Made by a program: the position numbers and the translations under genes. A stretch of 64,000 nt of DNA, from the NCBI GenBank assembly GCA_030272155.1, contig CP126199.1, positions 1,674,001-1,738,000 of the forward strand, read 5' to 3'. Of this stretch, positions 45,101 to 54,560 are shown piece by piece. Under the pieces are notes generated by a model. It was given only the letters and a program-made list of their open reading frames with translations. It searched no databases and was not told the DNA's origin. This DNA comes from Tetradesmus obliquus. Its lineage: Eukaryota; Chlorophyta; Chlorophyceae; Sphaeropleales; Scenedesmaceae. Each line of letters begins with the position of its first letter. Position 1 is the first letter of the stretch.

Positions 45101-46018
45101 CGGTGTGTTGTAACGCCAGCAGCAGCAGCAGCAGCAGCAGCACTGCAGTAACACAGAGCCGTCAAAGGCAGAGATCCAGCGGGTTGCTTACTTGTGCCGA
45201 TGTAACCGCCCGCACTGCCTGCTGCTGCCGCATCCCTGCAGCCCAATCATTGTTGGCGGCCTGCTGCCATCCTTGGACGCCCCAGTCGCCCTGGTGGCGA
45301 CAGCCGAAAAGACCTACCAGTCGGTCAAAGTAACGATACATTCGCCCGGCGGCCACAGCAGCATGCCGGCAACAGACGGCAGCAGCATGGCAGCTCGCTT
45401 GGGCCGGCTGCTGCTGCGCATTGCCACTGTGCATCCGCCACTCAAGCTGGTACCGCCAACCAGCCACTTCATACAAGGGCTTGCAGGCATTGCACCAGTA
45501 TGGCTGCAGCCGCTGCTGCTTGCAGTAGAGCATCTGGCTCCGCTGCGCTGGTTGTTTGTGCGGCTGATGGCTGCAGCTGGCGGCGATGTTGCTGCGATGG
45601 TGCGGGCGACGGCTGCTGTCACGCATGTGCAGGCTGGCGTCGCCGGCAATGTCATGCCTCAGGTGAGATCAGTAATAACTGTTGCAATGGTAACTCATTC
45701 GGCACACTGCACAACAGCAAACTGGCTGGACGCTGTTCATACGACAGGTGCAAGGTATCGCTTGTGTCAGTGCAGCACCTGCAGGTCACAGCTATCAACT
45801 CATGCTATGCTCCCCTACTTCTGTGTACACGGCAGTGCAGCGGACACCTTGCAATTAGCTGCGCGCCTGCAGCACGAACATGGCCGCTGTGCAAGTATCT
45901 GCTTGCTGCGGAGCCAACAGGTTGCTAAGCAACTGTGATGCATGGCTATCCATGCAAGCTGGCTAGCCATACACGCTCAGTGCTGACATACCATGCCTCT
46001 GATGCACTCCCCTGCTGC

Positions 46019-46051
<33 letters not shown>

Positions 46052-46698
46052 AGGCAGGCACCATCACAATCAACTTCAGAACGCTGCCAGGCGAAACATC
46101 AGACAGCATCCAGCAGCAGCTGCTGCATTGGCTTGGGAAGGATGCTCAGCATGCCAACATCACCTTCACTGAAAAGTGGGAGACACCTGCTGCTGTCACT
46201 GATCCTGAGGGGCCTCACTTCGCGCTCATCTCATCAGCAATACGAGAAGCATGGCAGTTGAAGGGGCACAGCAGCAATGCGGAGGCGCTGCCCGTAATAC
46301 CTTACCTGCTATGTGGAGGCACGGACTCCAAGTGGTATGCAAACCTGACCAGCAATATCCTGCGCTTTGCGCCGTTCAGCATCAACCGCAAAGCAGGGGA
46401 TTTGAAGCGGGTACATGGTACAGACGAGCGGCTGTTGGTAGGGGACTTTGGCCGCATGCTGTGCACGTTCAGGGCAGGCTTGCGGATGGCAGGGATGCAC
46501 ATGCAGTTGGGGAGCAAGGCTCAAGCAACAGCATCAGCAGCAGCAGCAGTGGACGCAGCAGCAGCAGCAGCAGCAGCACAAAGAGTGCCTGCTGGGGCTG
46601 ACGACAGTGTGCAAGCTAGTCATGCTGTCAGTACAGATGCAGGCAGTTTAGCCGGCACTGTCGGCGCATACGGCAGCAGCAGTGCAGACGAGTTGTAG
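42142..46698 (+). CDS. PM20D1-like M20 metallopeptidase (N-acyl amino acid synthase/hydrolase family)
   Basis: Exons 42142-42377, 42551-42605, 43102-43218, 43728-43802, 44686-44870, 45242-45662 and 46054-46698 give 577 aa. It begins with a signal peptide ([16 protein letters not shown]). M20 metal-site motifs are visible: SHVDVVP (His124, Asp126), WGRGAMDIK (Asp159), LGHDEEVGG (Glu193/Glu194), and later GHSSMPA in the dimerisation domain. The stretches [30 protein letters not shown] and [12 protein letters not shown] fit PM20D1 best. Animal PM20D1 condenses or hydrolyses fatty acids and amino acids outside cells. The C-terminus ends in ADEL after an Ala-rich tail, which might be an ER-retention variant. 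Exons 3 and 5 are surrounded by partial copies. The region between exons 2 and 3 is slightly shorter than in animals, so a small exon could be missing from the model. Confidence 0.88.
43279..43468 (+). repeat. Two extra copies of PM20D1-like exon 3 end
   Basis: 43279-43343 and 43403-43468 repeat the coding block [19 protein letters not shown] and its donor (real copy 43160-43225), about 120-125 bp apart. The middle copy has a one-base deletion in the His codon region; the last is fully open and keeps gtgtgag. Confidence 0.93.
44150..44685 (+). repeat. Four upstream copies of PM20D1-like exon 5 start
   Basis: Copies start at about 44160, 44299, 44404 and 44547, before the real exon at 44686. 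Each encodes variants of [16 protein letters not shown]. Copies 1 and 3 end in GTATGTGT, a strong donor, so they could be spliced as about 80-nt exons; copy 1 is frameshifted. Confidence 0.94.
44985..45105 (+). repeat. Downstream copy of PM20D1-like exon 5 end
   Basis: Repeats 44755-44880 (GHDEEVGG through MVWDEGR) with its gtgaggcgg donor, offset by about 229 bp. The catalytic Glu pair is preserved. Confidence 0.95.
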
Positions 46699-46851
46699 CA
46701 GATAGGCATGTGTTTGGTGCGAGCAGGAGTCCTGTTGCTTGTGAGGCCACTGATCTGAACTGTGACGCTCTTGGCTGCAGCTGACGAGTCATGTGCGGCA
46801 GCAGTGCCTACTACGCCACCTACTGGTGTATTATATGTGCAGGATCAGCGG

Positions 46852-46856
46852 TGTAA
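46852..46856 (+). terminator. TGTAA poly(A) signal of the PM20D1-like gene
   Basis: TGTAA 154 bases after the stop codon. Confidence 0.6.
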
Positions 46857-46986
46857 CTTCATCAGTTTTTTGTATTTGGCTGGTACGCCACTGCCTCCAC
46901 TGCAGCCGTCTCTGCTAAGTTTCTGTTGTTCACAAAAATTTTGCATGTCTCTGTTGTGGCTTGTGGGACAGCCACAGTTGTGGCAG

Positions 46987-47110
46987 CTTGACTATGTCTG
47001 CCAGGCAGACACAACTGCAACTATGTTCAGCTTGACTACGTGTGCCAGGCAGACACAACTGCAACTATGTTCAGCTTGACTACGTGTGCCAGGCAGACAC
47101 AACTGCAACT
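46987..47110 (+). repeat. 44-bp tandem repeat, nearly three copies
   Basis: Units start at 46987, 47031 and 47075 with CTTGACTAYGTSTGCCAGGC; the end of the third diverges. Confidence 0.95.
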
Positions 47111-47530
47111 CTAATGTTTCAAATCGGACGACACCAACCGCGCGCACTCATCACTGTTACACTGAAGGTCAGAGCAGTCAACATGCTCCTAGCAAGGGCA
47201 TCGCCATCTGGTGTTCAAACAAATTGCTGACAAACAGAGTCCATACGACAGCATCAACACCAGAGTTTTCAGCAACTGAACTAAACCATCCGCAAGCGAA
47301 CATACCACTACATGCTCTTGCCCAAGTGAGAGCCCTGCAGCTGCACTGCAGCGTAGGTCAGATCTCAGCAGCAGCCAGTGCACAGTTGCACGTCAAGTTC
47401 AACTTGGCAATATGCCATGCATCATACAGCCATGCCCGCAAGTTGCAAGCCGAGCTTAGCAGCTCAAACAGGCAGTGCTCCACCAGTCCAGCATCTTGTA
47501 AGATGCTGTCAACTCACACACAAACACTGT

Positions 47531-47606
47531 TGTGCCACGGCCCACAAGTTGTGCCACGGCCCACAAGTTGTGCCACGGCCCACAAGTTGTGCCACGGCCC
47601 ACAAGT
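47531..47606 (+). repeat. 19-bp tandem repeat, four perfect copies
   Basis: TGTGCCACGGCCCACAAGT repeated at 47531, 47550, 47569 and 47588 (last base varies). Confidence 0.97.
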
Positions 47607-47996
47607 GGTGCAATGCACAGACATGAGATGCAAGCTTCACCACAAGATGAAGTCAATGCCACACGTTGCGGTGCAGCGGGCGATGCTGCCCAGAGCTGTA
47701 GAGGTTTGAAAGTCATTTTTGTGATGCAAATGCAATGAGTGTCAGGCAGCATCTCAGCTGCAACTGCAATGAGTGTCAGCCAGTGTCTCAGCTGCAAGAA
47801 GTCCCTGCTCAACTTCGTTGAACGAAATGACAGCAAGACATGTTGGTGTCTTGCATGCCTGAAGCATGCTGCAGTAACCAAACTGTACACGCTGTCCCAC
47901 AATTGTTCGAAATGTAACAATCCCACATGCGTGCCGGGCACTTGGCAGTGCTGCGGACAGTAAGTATGATACAATCCAGTCAAAGACCACGCTGCT

Positions 47997-48001
47997 TTAC
48001 A
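47997..48001 (-). terminator. TGTAA poly(A) signal of the BAG gene
   Basis: TTACA on the + strand, 86 bases downstream of the BAG stop on the - strand. Confidence 0.6.
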
Positions 48002-48086
48002 TCACAGAACTTCGGCTACCAACTAGATAAAACAGACTGCTGCATCTCAAATGCGGCTGCAAGTGAATAGGCTACTCATCACGCAA

Positions 48087-48159
48087 TCAGTTATAACCAG
48101 CCAACCGCCTCAGGCGTTGGTAGCTGCTGGAAGTGGCTGGCCGCCGTTGCTGCCGCTTG

Positions 48160-48225
<66 letters not shown>

Positions 48226-49444
48226 ACCACAGGTGCTGGTGCAGCTGGCGGGGCCTTGTATGCTGCCTGGATCTCATCCAGCAGAGCATTAGCCTGGGAT
48301 GACAACCTCTTGCGCAGTGACCGCAGCTCGACTGCTGACCCACAGCTGACAGCATCTAACAAAAATAACACCTTCATAACAGGCTCTGATAGCTCCAGGT
48401 ACTGCTTCTGTGTTATGGAGGCACCTGCTGCTACTGCAGCTGCAATAGCTGCTGCCAGCTGAGTACGGGTGTTACGCAGCTGGCTGGCAGCTGCAGCCAG
48501 CTGCTGCAGTGCTGGCCTGTGACGGGCCAGCCGACTCATGCGCCATGCTGCTTGGATGACAGTGGCAGCTGCCTGTGGAGTCATACTGCTGCTGCTGCGG
48601 TTGCTGTTCCTGCAAGCTTTGGTGGGCTTTTGCTGCTGCTGCCTTGCTGCTGGGTGAGCTACTGACTTGCTGGAAGCCTCCTCCTGCTTTTGCTGCTGTG
48701 GAGATGCTGCTGCAACGGATGGGCTGCTGCCGCTGGCAGCGCTGTTATAGCTGCTGTTGGCAGTTGGTGGTGGTGTGGTGGGGCAGCTGCAGACGTCCAT
48801 TGGCTCAGAGGTGTCATCAGAGGCAGTACTGTAGCTGGCGCAGCTGGTGCTACTGCCGGTGCTCTGCGGTGCTGCCTGCTGCGGCACGCGCTGCTGCTGC
48901 TGCTTAGCTTTTCGGGGCAGGGGTTGTGGCTGAGCTGATGGGTGCTTCCTGCTGCTCTGCTGCTGCCTGCAAACAACGGAGATTGAGCAGCAATTGCTGT
49001 TTTAACAGTGGTGAGGGGTAGGTCCGAGGTGGCAGGTAGCAGGCATGCTGCTGAATGCTGTGGTGCAGATGATGCAAGCAAACATGCTGCACACAACAAT
49101 ATGCTGACCATTTCAATCAAAGCTGCTGCTCTTAGGCGCCCTGGCAGCGAAACACGGAAAGTTCCTGCAAACTTCAGCCGTGCTGTTCCGGTCCTGCAGC
49201 TGAGCTGCTAGAGTCGGGCTGCTCACCTTGGAAGCTCTTGTGCGCCAGGCATGGCTCTGTGGAATATTTGTTCAGGGCTTGTGCGTCTCGAGGGGTGCCG
49301 AGGAGCACGACTGTGCGGGCTGCAGAAGCCATCTGCTGTGTCGCAACCCCAAGGCATGCTAAAGGTGGCATCCGGAAAGCGCAGCTGCTGCTGTGATGCG
49401 CCCCAAGGATCGGAAAACATAGAGTGGCCGGGGAACGCAAACAT
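48087..49444 (-). CDS. IQ-motif / BAG-domain co-chaperone
   Basis: Exons on the - strand are 49444-49227 and 48966-48087, giving 365 aa. The N-terminal 75 residues contain FPGHSMFSDPWGA and are otherwise unrecognised. A disordered Gln/Ser/Pro-rich middle follows. An IQ-like motif (AATVIQAAWRMSRLARHRP) leads into a BAG-type three-helix region: QYLELSEPVMKVLFLLDAV, then LRSLRKRLSSQANALLDEI. The IQ+BAG arrangement is that of plant BAG5-BAG8 proteins, which bind calmodulin and the HSP70 ATPase domain and act as nucleotide-exchange factors. A run of about 20 Gln (CAG repeat) lies near the C-terminus, before a basic end. It is divergent from a DNAJB gene with 507 bp between start codons and a heat-shock element between them. 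Confidence 0.82.
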
Positions 49445-49676
49445 GTCTGCTGTCTATCGATCGATGCTGGGACGAACTACGTATCTAGAGCAACGCAGCT
49501 ATCAAGAGACTAACGGTGAAGTCAGAAGAGGTTTGTTGCCGATCAGGTAGCAAGTTCGTTCAATGCACGCTCTTTCCTCAACGAACTTTGTGTGATGAAG
49601 TTGTCTTTGTCGAAGTCAGATGTGGACTTGTTTGTAGACGCTTTAGGTAGATGAAGATTTTCACAGGGCCAGGGAG

Positions 49677-49684
49677 CTTATATA
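49677..49684 (-). promoter_or_regulatory. TATA box of the BAG gene
   Basis: On the - strand this reads TATATAAG. It lies about 235 bases upstream of the BAG ATG and about 35 bases from the heat-shock palindrome. Confidence 0.6.
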
Positions 49685-49713
49685 CGCGGTGGAGCAGCAC
49701 GACAAGAAGACAC

Positions 49714-49741
49714 GAAGAGTGTGGAACGTTCCACACGTGTG
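49714..49741. promoter_or_regulatory. Heat-shock element in an 18-bp palindrome, plus G-box core
   Basis: GTGTGGAACGTTCCACAC (49719-49736) is a perfect palindrome centred on GAAcgTTC. Another GAA at 49714 is in 10-bp phase. CACACGTGTG (49732-49741), with a CACGTG core, overlaps its right edge. This is the inverted GAA/TTC arrangement bound by HSF trimers. Confidence 0.75.
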
Positions 49742-49775
49742 ATATGTGTGACATCGCTCCTGTGGTATTTCTGTT

Positions 49776-49783
49776 GAACTTTC
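49776..49783. promoter_or_regulatory. Second GAAnnTTC heat-shock half-site pair
   Basis: GAACTTTC, two correctly spaced inverted units between the main palindrome and the DNAJB TATA box. Confidence 0.5.
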
Positions 49784-49802
49784 TGGGCGATCTCGCTGCA
49801 CC

Positions 49803-49809
49803 TATAAAG
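49803..49809 (+). promoter_or_regulatory. TATA box of the DNAJB gene
   Basis: TATAAAG, about 145 bases upstream of the DNAJB ATG and about 65 bases right of the heat-shock palindrome. Confidence 0.6.
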
Positions 49810-49951
49810 CTCGTTCATCACCAGAATCGACCTACTACTGAATCCTTAAAGTCTTAACAAGTGAATCTCTGAACGCCCTACGCGAATCAACGACACGCTG
49901 ATTGCTTGGTTTCTCGCACGCGAAACATAGCTATAGACACACCTAATCAGA

Positions 49952-51145
49952 ATGGGTCTTGACTACTACAAAATACTAGGCCTAGACAAGGGTGCGTCTG
50001 CAGAAGACGTGAAAAAGGCCTATCGGAACCAGGCTCGCAAATGGCACCCCGACAAGCATCCCAACAACAAAGACTTCGCAGAGGAGAAGTTCAAAGAGAT
50101 CGCTGAGGCGTATGACGTCCTCAGTGATCAGCAGAAGAGGCAGATCTACGATGTCTATGGCGAAGGTAAGGGCACCAGAAGCAACATCAGCAGCACCACA
50201 CCAACAGCAAGCCCCTCAATGCACCCGAAAATCCACTTGCAACGTTCATCATTGCATCCTGCAGTGTACCATCGCTCCCTGCTCATGCATACCGACATTT
50301 CTATGTACTCACCTTCAATTCTGCTGCCTGTGCACCTGCAGAGGGCCTCAAGGGCGGAGCACCCATGCCAGACAGCAGCAGCACAGCAGGCAATGCTGCA
50401 GGAGGCATGCCAGGTGGCGTCCAGTACAGCGGCGTGGACCCTGACACAGCCCGCAGGCTGTTTGAGAGCCTGTTTGGCGGCGCTGACGGCGGCGCAGCTG
50501 GTTTCGGCAGGCCTGGCAGGGGCGGCCCTTCGCGCGTGTTTTTCTCTACAAGTGAGCAGCAGCATCAGCCGCAGCAGCAGCATCAGCCGCAGCAGCAGCA
50601 GCAGCAGCGAGTGGGAGTTGCTGTCTATCATTTGCTTATGGCAAGGGACAACCAGACTGTAGGGCATCGAATGATGTACCAGCACTGTCAGGCTGTCAGG
50701 AACCCTCCGGAAGATTCCGGTGCAAGCGCAAAGGCATGTTCATCAGCCGCAACTGCTGCCGTGCCATGACATGTCTACTGATAAATTATTCACGCACCGC
50801 CCTTTGCTGACATCTCTTCTGTCTATTTGCTGCTGTACCTTACTTGTTTTCCGAATCTCCGGCAGGCGGCGGCGACAGCCCCTTCTCAGCCAGCAGCAGC
50901 AGCAGGTTTGGCGGCGGGCCAGGTCACCAGGACAACAGCGACGACGACATGATGTGGGAATCAGGAGCAGCAGCAGACAGCAACCCATTCGCCTCTGCCT
51001 TCGGCGGCATGGGTGGCATGAGTGGTGGCATGGGGCAGCAGCAGCAGCAGCAGCATCCTTTTTTTTATAGTGCGGCGCAGCAGCGCAAGCGCCCTGGCAG
51101 CAGCGGCAGCCACAGCAGCACCTCCAGTGGCTGGGGCACTCAGCG

Positions 51146-51176
<31 letters not shown>

Positions 51177-52115
51177 GTTGAGCTGCGGCTGTCACTAGAG
51201 GAGCTGTATAAGGGAGCTACTAAGAAGCTCAAGGTGTCGAGGCAGGTGTTTGAGGCTGCTACTGGGCGGGCTGTGCAGCAGGCTGCGCAGGAGGTGCTCG
51301 AGGTGGCAGTGAAGCCAGGCTGGAAGGAAGGTGAGGCATATGATGATACATATTGATGATGGTCATGTGATTTCAGGGCAGCAGTGCATTGTAAGCTGGT
51401 ATAGGCACGCATTGGCATGTGTTGTTTGCTAGCCAGTGGTGTGAAAAGCCTGCCTTTGCTTGTGGCCAGCAGCAGCTGCTTGAAAACGTTATGCATGTGC
51501 CTGTGTGCTAGGGCCAGCGTGCATGCCTTGTAGCTTCGATGCCCAGCAGCACTGAACTTTAACAAATGAAAGCCAGCAGGGTTAGCTGGCGTGCGTTTCT
51601 GACACAATGCGAGCTACAGCAGTGCTTGGTTTGTGTGCCAGTGCTGCTGTGCTTGGCCGCGCCCGCCTGTGCTGCCGCCTGACTCGTATCCTGCTTATGT
51701 TCCTTGTTTTTCTTCTGCGTTTCCTGCAGGCACGCGCATCACCTTTGCAGGAAAGGGCGATGAGCTGGCACCCGGCGGGCCTTCTGCAGACCTCGTGTTC
51801 ATAGTGAAGCAGAAGCCCCACGCGAAGTTTACACGCGACGGCAACGACCTCACCACGGCTGTCACATTACCGTTAGTAATAGCCCTAACCGGTGGTTCAG
51901 TGACAGTACCGCTGCTGGATGGCCGCAGCATTGTAGTGCCTGTTGTGGCACCGGTCACTCCAGGCAGTACAAAAGTGGTGGCTGGGGAGGGCATGCCGAT
52001 TAGTAAGAAGCCTGGGACGAAGGGTGATCTTCATGTGAAGTTTGATGTGAACATGCGTGTGAAGTTGAGCCAGCAGCAGAAGGAGCAGCTGCGCAGCATT
52101 CTGCCAGAACAGTAA
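49952..52115 (+). CDS. Type II HSP40 (DNAJB/Sis1-like) co-chaperone
   Basis: Exons 49952-50165, 50342-50551, 50866-51330 and 51730-52115 give 424 aa. It has an N-terminal J domain, [16 protein letters not shown]..., with the HPD motif in [11 protein letters not shown] long Gly/Ser/Gln-rich G/F-like region follows, including [11 protein letters not shown] and RVFFS; there is no cysteine-rich zinc domain. Two C-terminal beta-sandwich domains follow ([51 protein letters not shown]). This order defines the DNAJB1/Sis1 class, which hands substrates to cytosolic or nuclear HSP70 and triggers its ATPase. The central region is stretched by CAG-encoded Gln. It is paired head-to-head with a BAG-domain gene. 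A nearly intact copy of its last 66 codons plus stop follows 261 bp downstream. Confidence 0.95.
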
Positions 52116-52162
52116 GGTGCTGTTAATAACAGCCCCAGCAAGCGGTACCATCAACAGTGCAG

Positions 52163-52376
52163 CTGGATATTTACCATGGATGGCCGCAGCATTGTAGTGC
52201 CTGTAGTGGCACCTGTCACTCCAGGCAGTACAAAAGTGGTGGCTGGGGAGGGTATGCCAATTGGTAAGAAGCCTGGGACCAAGGGTGATCTTCGCGTGAA
52301 GTTTGATGTGAATTTGAATGTGAAGTTGAGCCAGCAGCAGAAGGAGCAGCTGCGCGGCATTCTGCCAGCACAGTGA
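52163..52376 (+). repeat. Tandem copy of the DNAJB 3' coding end, offset 261 bp
   Basis: From GATGGCCGCAGC onward the sequence repeats 51902-52115. It stays open to its own TGA at 52374-52376 and encodes 66 residues differing at a handful of positions (e.g. SKK to GKK, NMRV to NLNV, SILPEQ to GILPAQ). It has no J domain and probably lies in the 3'UTR. Confidence 0.94.
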
Positions 52377-52547
52377 TGTGCTGCAAGGGGTTGTGCATGA
52401 TGTGGCTGGGGAACAACTGATGAACAGCATATCTTGCAGGAGGCCTGTGTTATGGTTATTGGAACATGCTGCTGTTGACGGCGGAACATGCTGGTGTTGA
52501 CAATGGCTGCTGGGTCTGGCAGGTGAAAGGCAGCAGTTTGTGTGCGC

Positions 52548-52552
52548 TGTAA
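52548..52552 (+). terminator. TGTAA poly(A) signal of DNAJB
   Basis: Lies 433 bases after the real stop and beyond the duplicated C-terminus, so the copy would be within the 3'UTR. Confidence 0.5.
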
Positions 52553-54486
52553 TGTGCACTGAGCAGCTGTTGCCCTCGTGATTATTTCTTTGCATGAGAG
52601 CTTTACTGCAGGTTGCTTGTCGCTCACGTACACAGGTTTGGGCAGCACATGCCACCAGCTTTGTACCTGTGGCTGCATATTTGTTACCTCTGCTAAGCAG
52701 GTTATACAATCGAAGATGTATTTGATGGTCGGTTGTACAGTTGTTGAAGTCGGTCTGACACATAATTCGTTTTTATACATAGTATGAGCACCCCAGTGCG
52801 CAGTAATGAAGCTGGCAAGCTTGTCTTCCAGGCACTGTATGCTGTGCCATTGCTGTTTGCAGAGAACCGTGTGTGCATCTGTCTCATCTAGAATCAGCTG
52901 TGCAGTACCTTTGCAACCTGCTGTTGCAACCTGCGAGCTTGCAGGAAGCAAAGAAAAAAGAAAATAAGAGAGTTAACTTTGATTTTATGGTTGCACTGCA
53001 CTGGGCCAATGCCCTTTGGCGCTGCAAAGCGCTGCTTGCATGGGTTGAGATTAATGTGTTATGTGACTGTTGATGGTAGCTTAGGTCAACAACTATAACA
53101 ATGTGTTGCCATGTGCAGCAAAGTGTGTTGTTCACATCAAGAGGCAAGCTCTGTGTTGTCAGCATCAAAGCTCATCAGTGTCAAGCTCCTTGGTTCGTAC
53201 GCACACTCATGTGTACTGAGGCGGCTTGTGCAGTAGTGTGCAGCCTGCAGATGTGATCCAGTTGTAAAGGGAGAGTTGTAGTTCTTACATCAGCCAGCGC
53301 TTGACACGCGTTCGTCTCACGGTCATGGTGTAACCCCTTCAAACATCAAGGTGAATTGTGGCCTGGCTGACTGATGCATTTGAACCGCAATTCCGCCGCA
53401 TGCCGGCCGCATGACACAGATGAGCCGCGCCACGGGCGAGAAACAAAATGCGGCAGCATCAGCGTACGCCACAGTATGCCAAGCAAACATGGCCTGGCTT
53501 TCAGCAGCACCATGCAACAGCCGCCACAAATGCTGATCAGCGGTTGAACTGTAGAGAACCAGCAGTCAGCAGCACTGCCTCAAAGGCAATCAGCAAAAAA
53601 AGGCAATCAGCTGCAGTGCTCCTCACATGCAATCAGCAGCGTGCCGCCAGACAGGCGCAGCAGTATGCGCCAGCAGCGGCCGCCAGGCAAACAATGCAGT
53701 GCATCGTAACAGCAGCTGCTGTGCCTGCAGGCACACAACTGCCAGCAAGAATAAGAATGTGCCAGCAGTCGGTTGAAGTAACAGTTGCTGTTGCCCGTCG
53801 TAGCAGGGGCCTGTGCACTGCTGCCGCCCGATCAAAAGGAGCCAGGCACGACAGATTGCAAACCGCAGCAACTAGTTGACTAGATCAGAACGAACAGTAT
53901 CAATAAACAGCTGCCATTGGCATTCAATTAAGTGTGACCATAGCATCCCCAAACGCCCTTGCGAGGGCATCGTCAAAACACCTGGCAAGGCAAAGCAACG
54001 TGCAACAACAACTGCAGTTTGCACGTGGGGCTCACAAGCTAGCGGCTTCAGCATGTGCCATGCCATCACCTGGCGCAACATGCAAGCGGCTGCACCTGCA
54101 CGCTGCAGTGCTCGAGCGGCAATGCACAGCAGCGGCGGCAGCAGCAGCAGTGTGGACCGACACAACCATCCGCAGTACACCCGTAGTTGCCCCACCAGCG
54201 CACACATCCTCTTGGTCCTCAATGGCAACATTTCAAAAGTGACAATGTTATCGCACTGCGTGCCCTGACAAGCCGCCGCTCGCGCCTAGGGGTTGAAGAT
54301 GCCCCCTGGATCAGAGGCAATAGCAAGCGTACAGGCATGATCGCAGCACGGCAATTAAGCAAAAAGAACGCTCCAGAATATCTGCATAAACAAGCGTCAC
54401 GTGCAAGGTGTAAGGTGCCGTGCTAGGCACCTTTGCATCACAACAGAGAGGCAAGCGTCACAAGCACAAGTGTTATACACATCGGT

Positions 54487-54560
54487 GCAGCTGCAGCACA
54501 GAGGCGCTGGCAGCCGGCAGCTGCAGCACAGAGGCGCTGGCAGCCGGCAGCTGCAGCACA
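54487..54560 (+). repeat. 30-bp tandem repeat, about 2.5 copies
   Basis: Unit starts GCAGCTGCAGCACAGAGGCG; copies begin at 54487, 54517 and 54547 (partial). Confidence 0.95.

Larger units (their letters stand above)
46699..48086. other. Convergent intergenic region with three tandem repeats
   Basis: Holds the PM20D1-like TGTAA at 46852-46856, a 44-bp repeat (46987-47110), a 19-bp repeat (47531-47606), a 34-bp duplication (47730-47797) and a - strand TGTAA at 47997-48001 for the BAG gene. No gene supported. Confidence 0.6.

Noticed and set aside
52176..52376. Independent 66-residue chaperone-like gene
   Set aside because: It is the duplicated DNAJB C-terminus; the ATG is an incidental change before GATGGCCGC. 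It is kept as a repeat.
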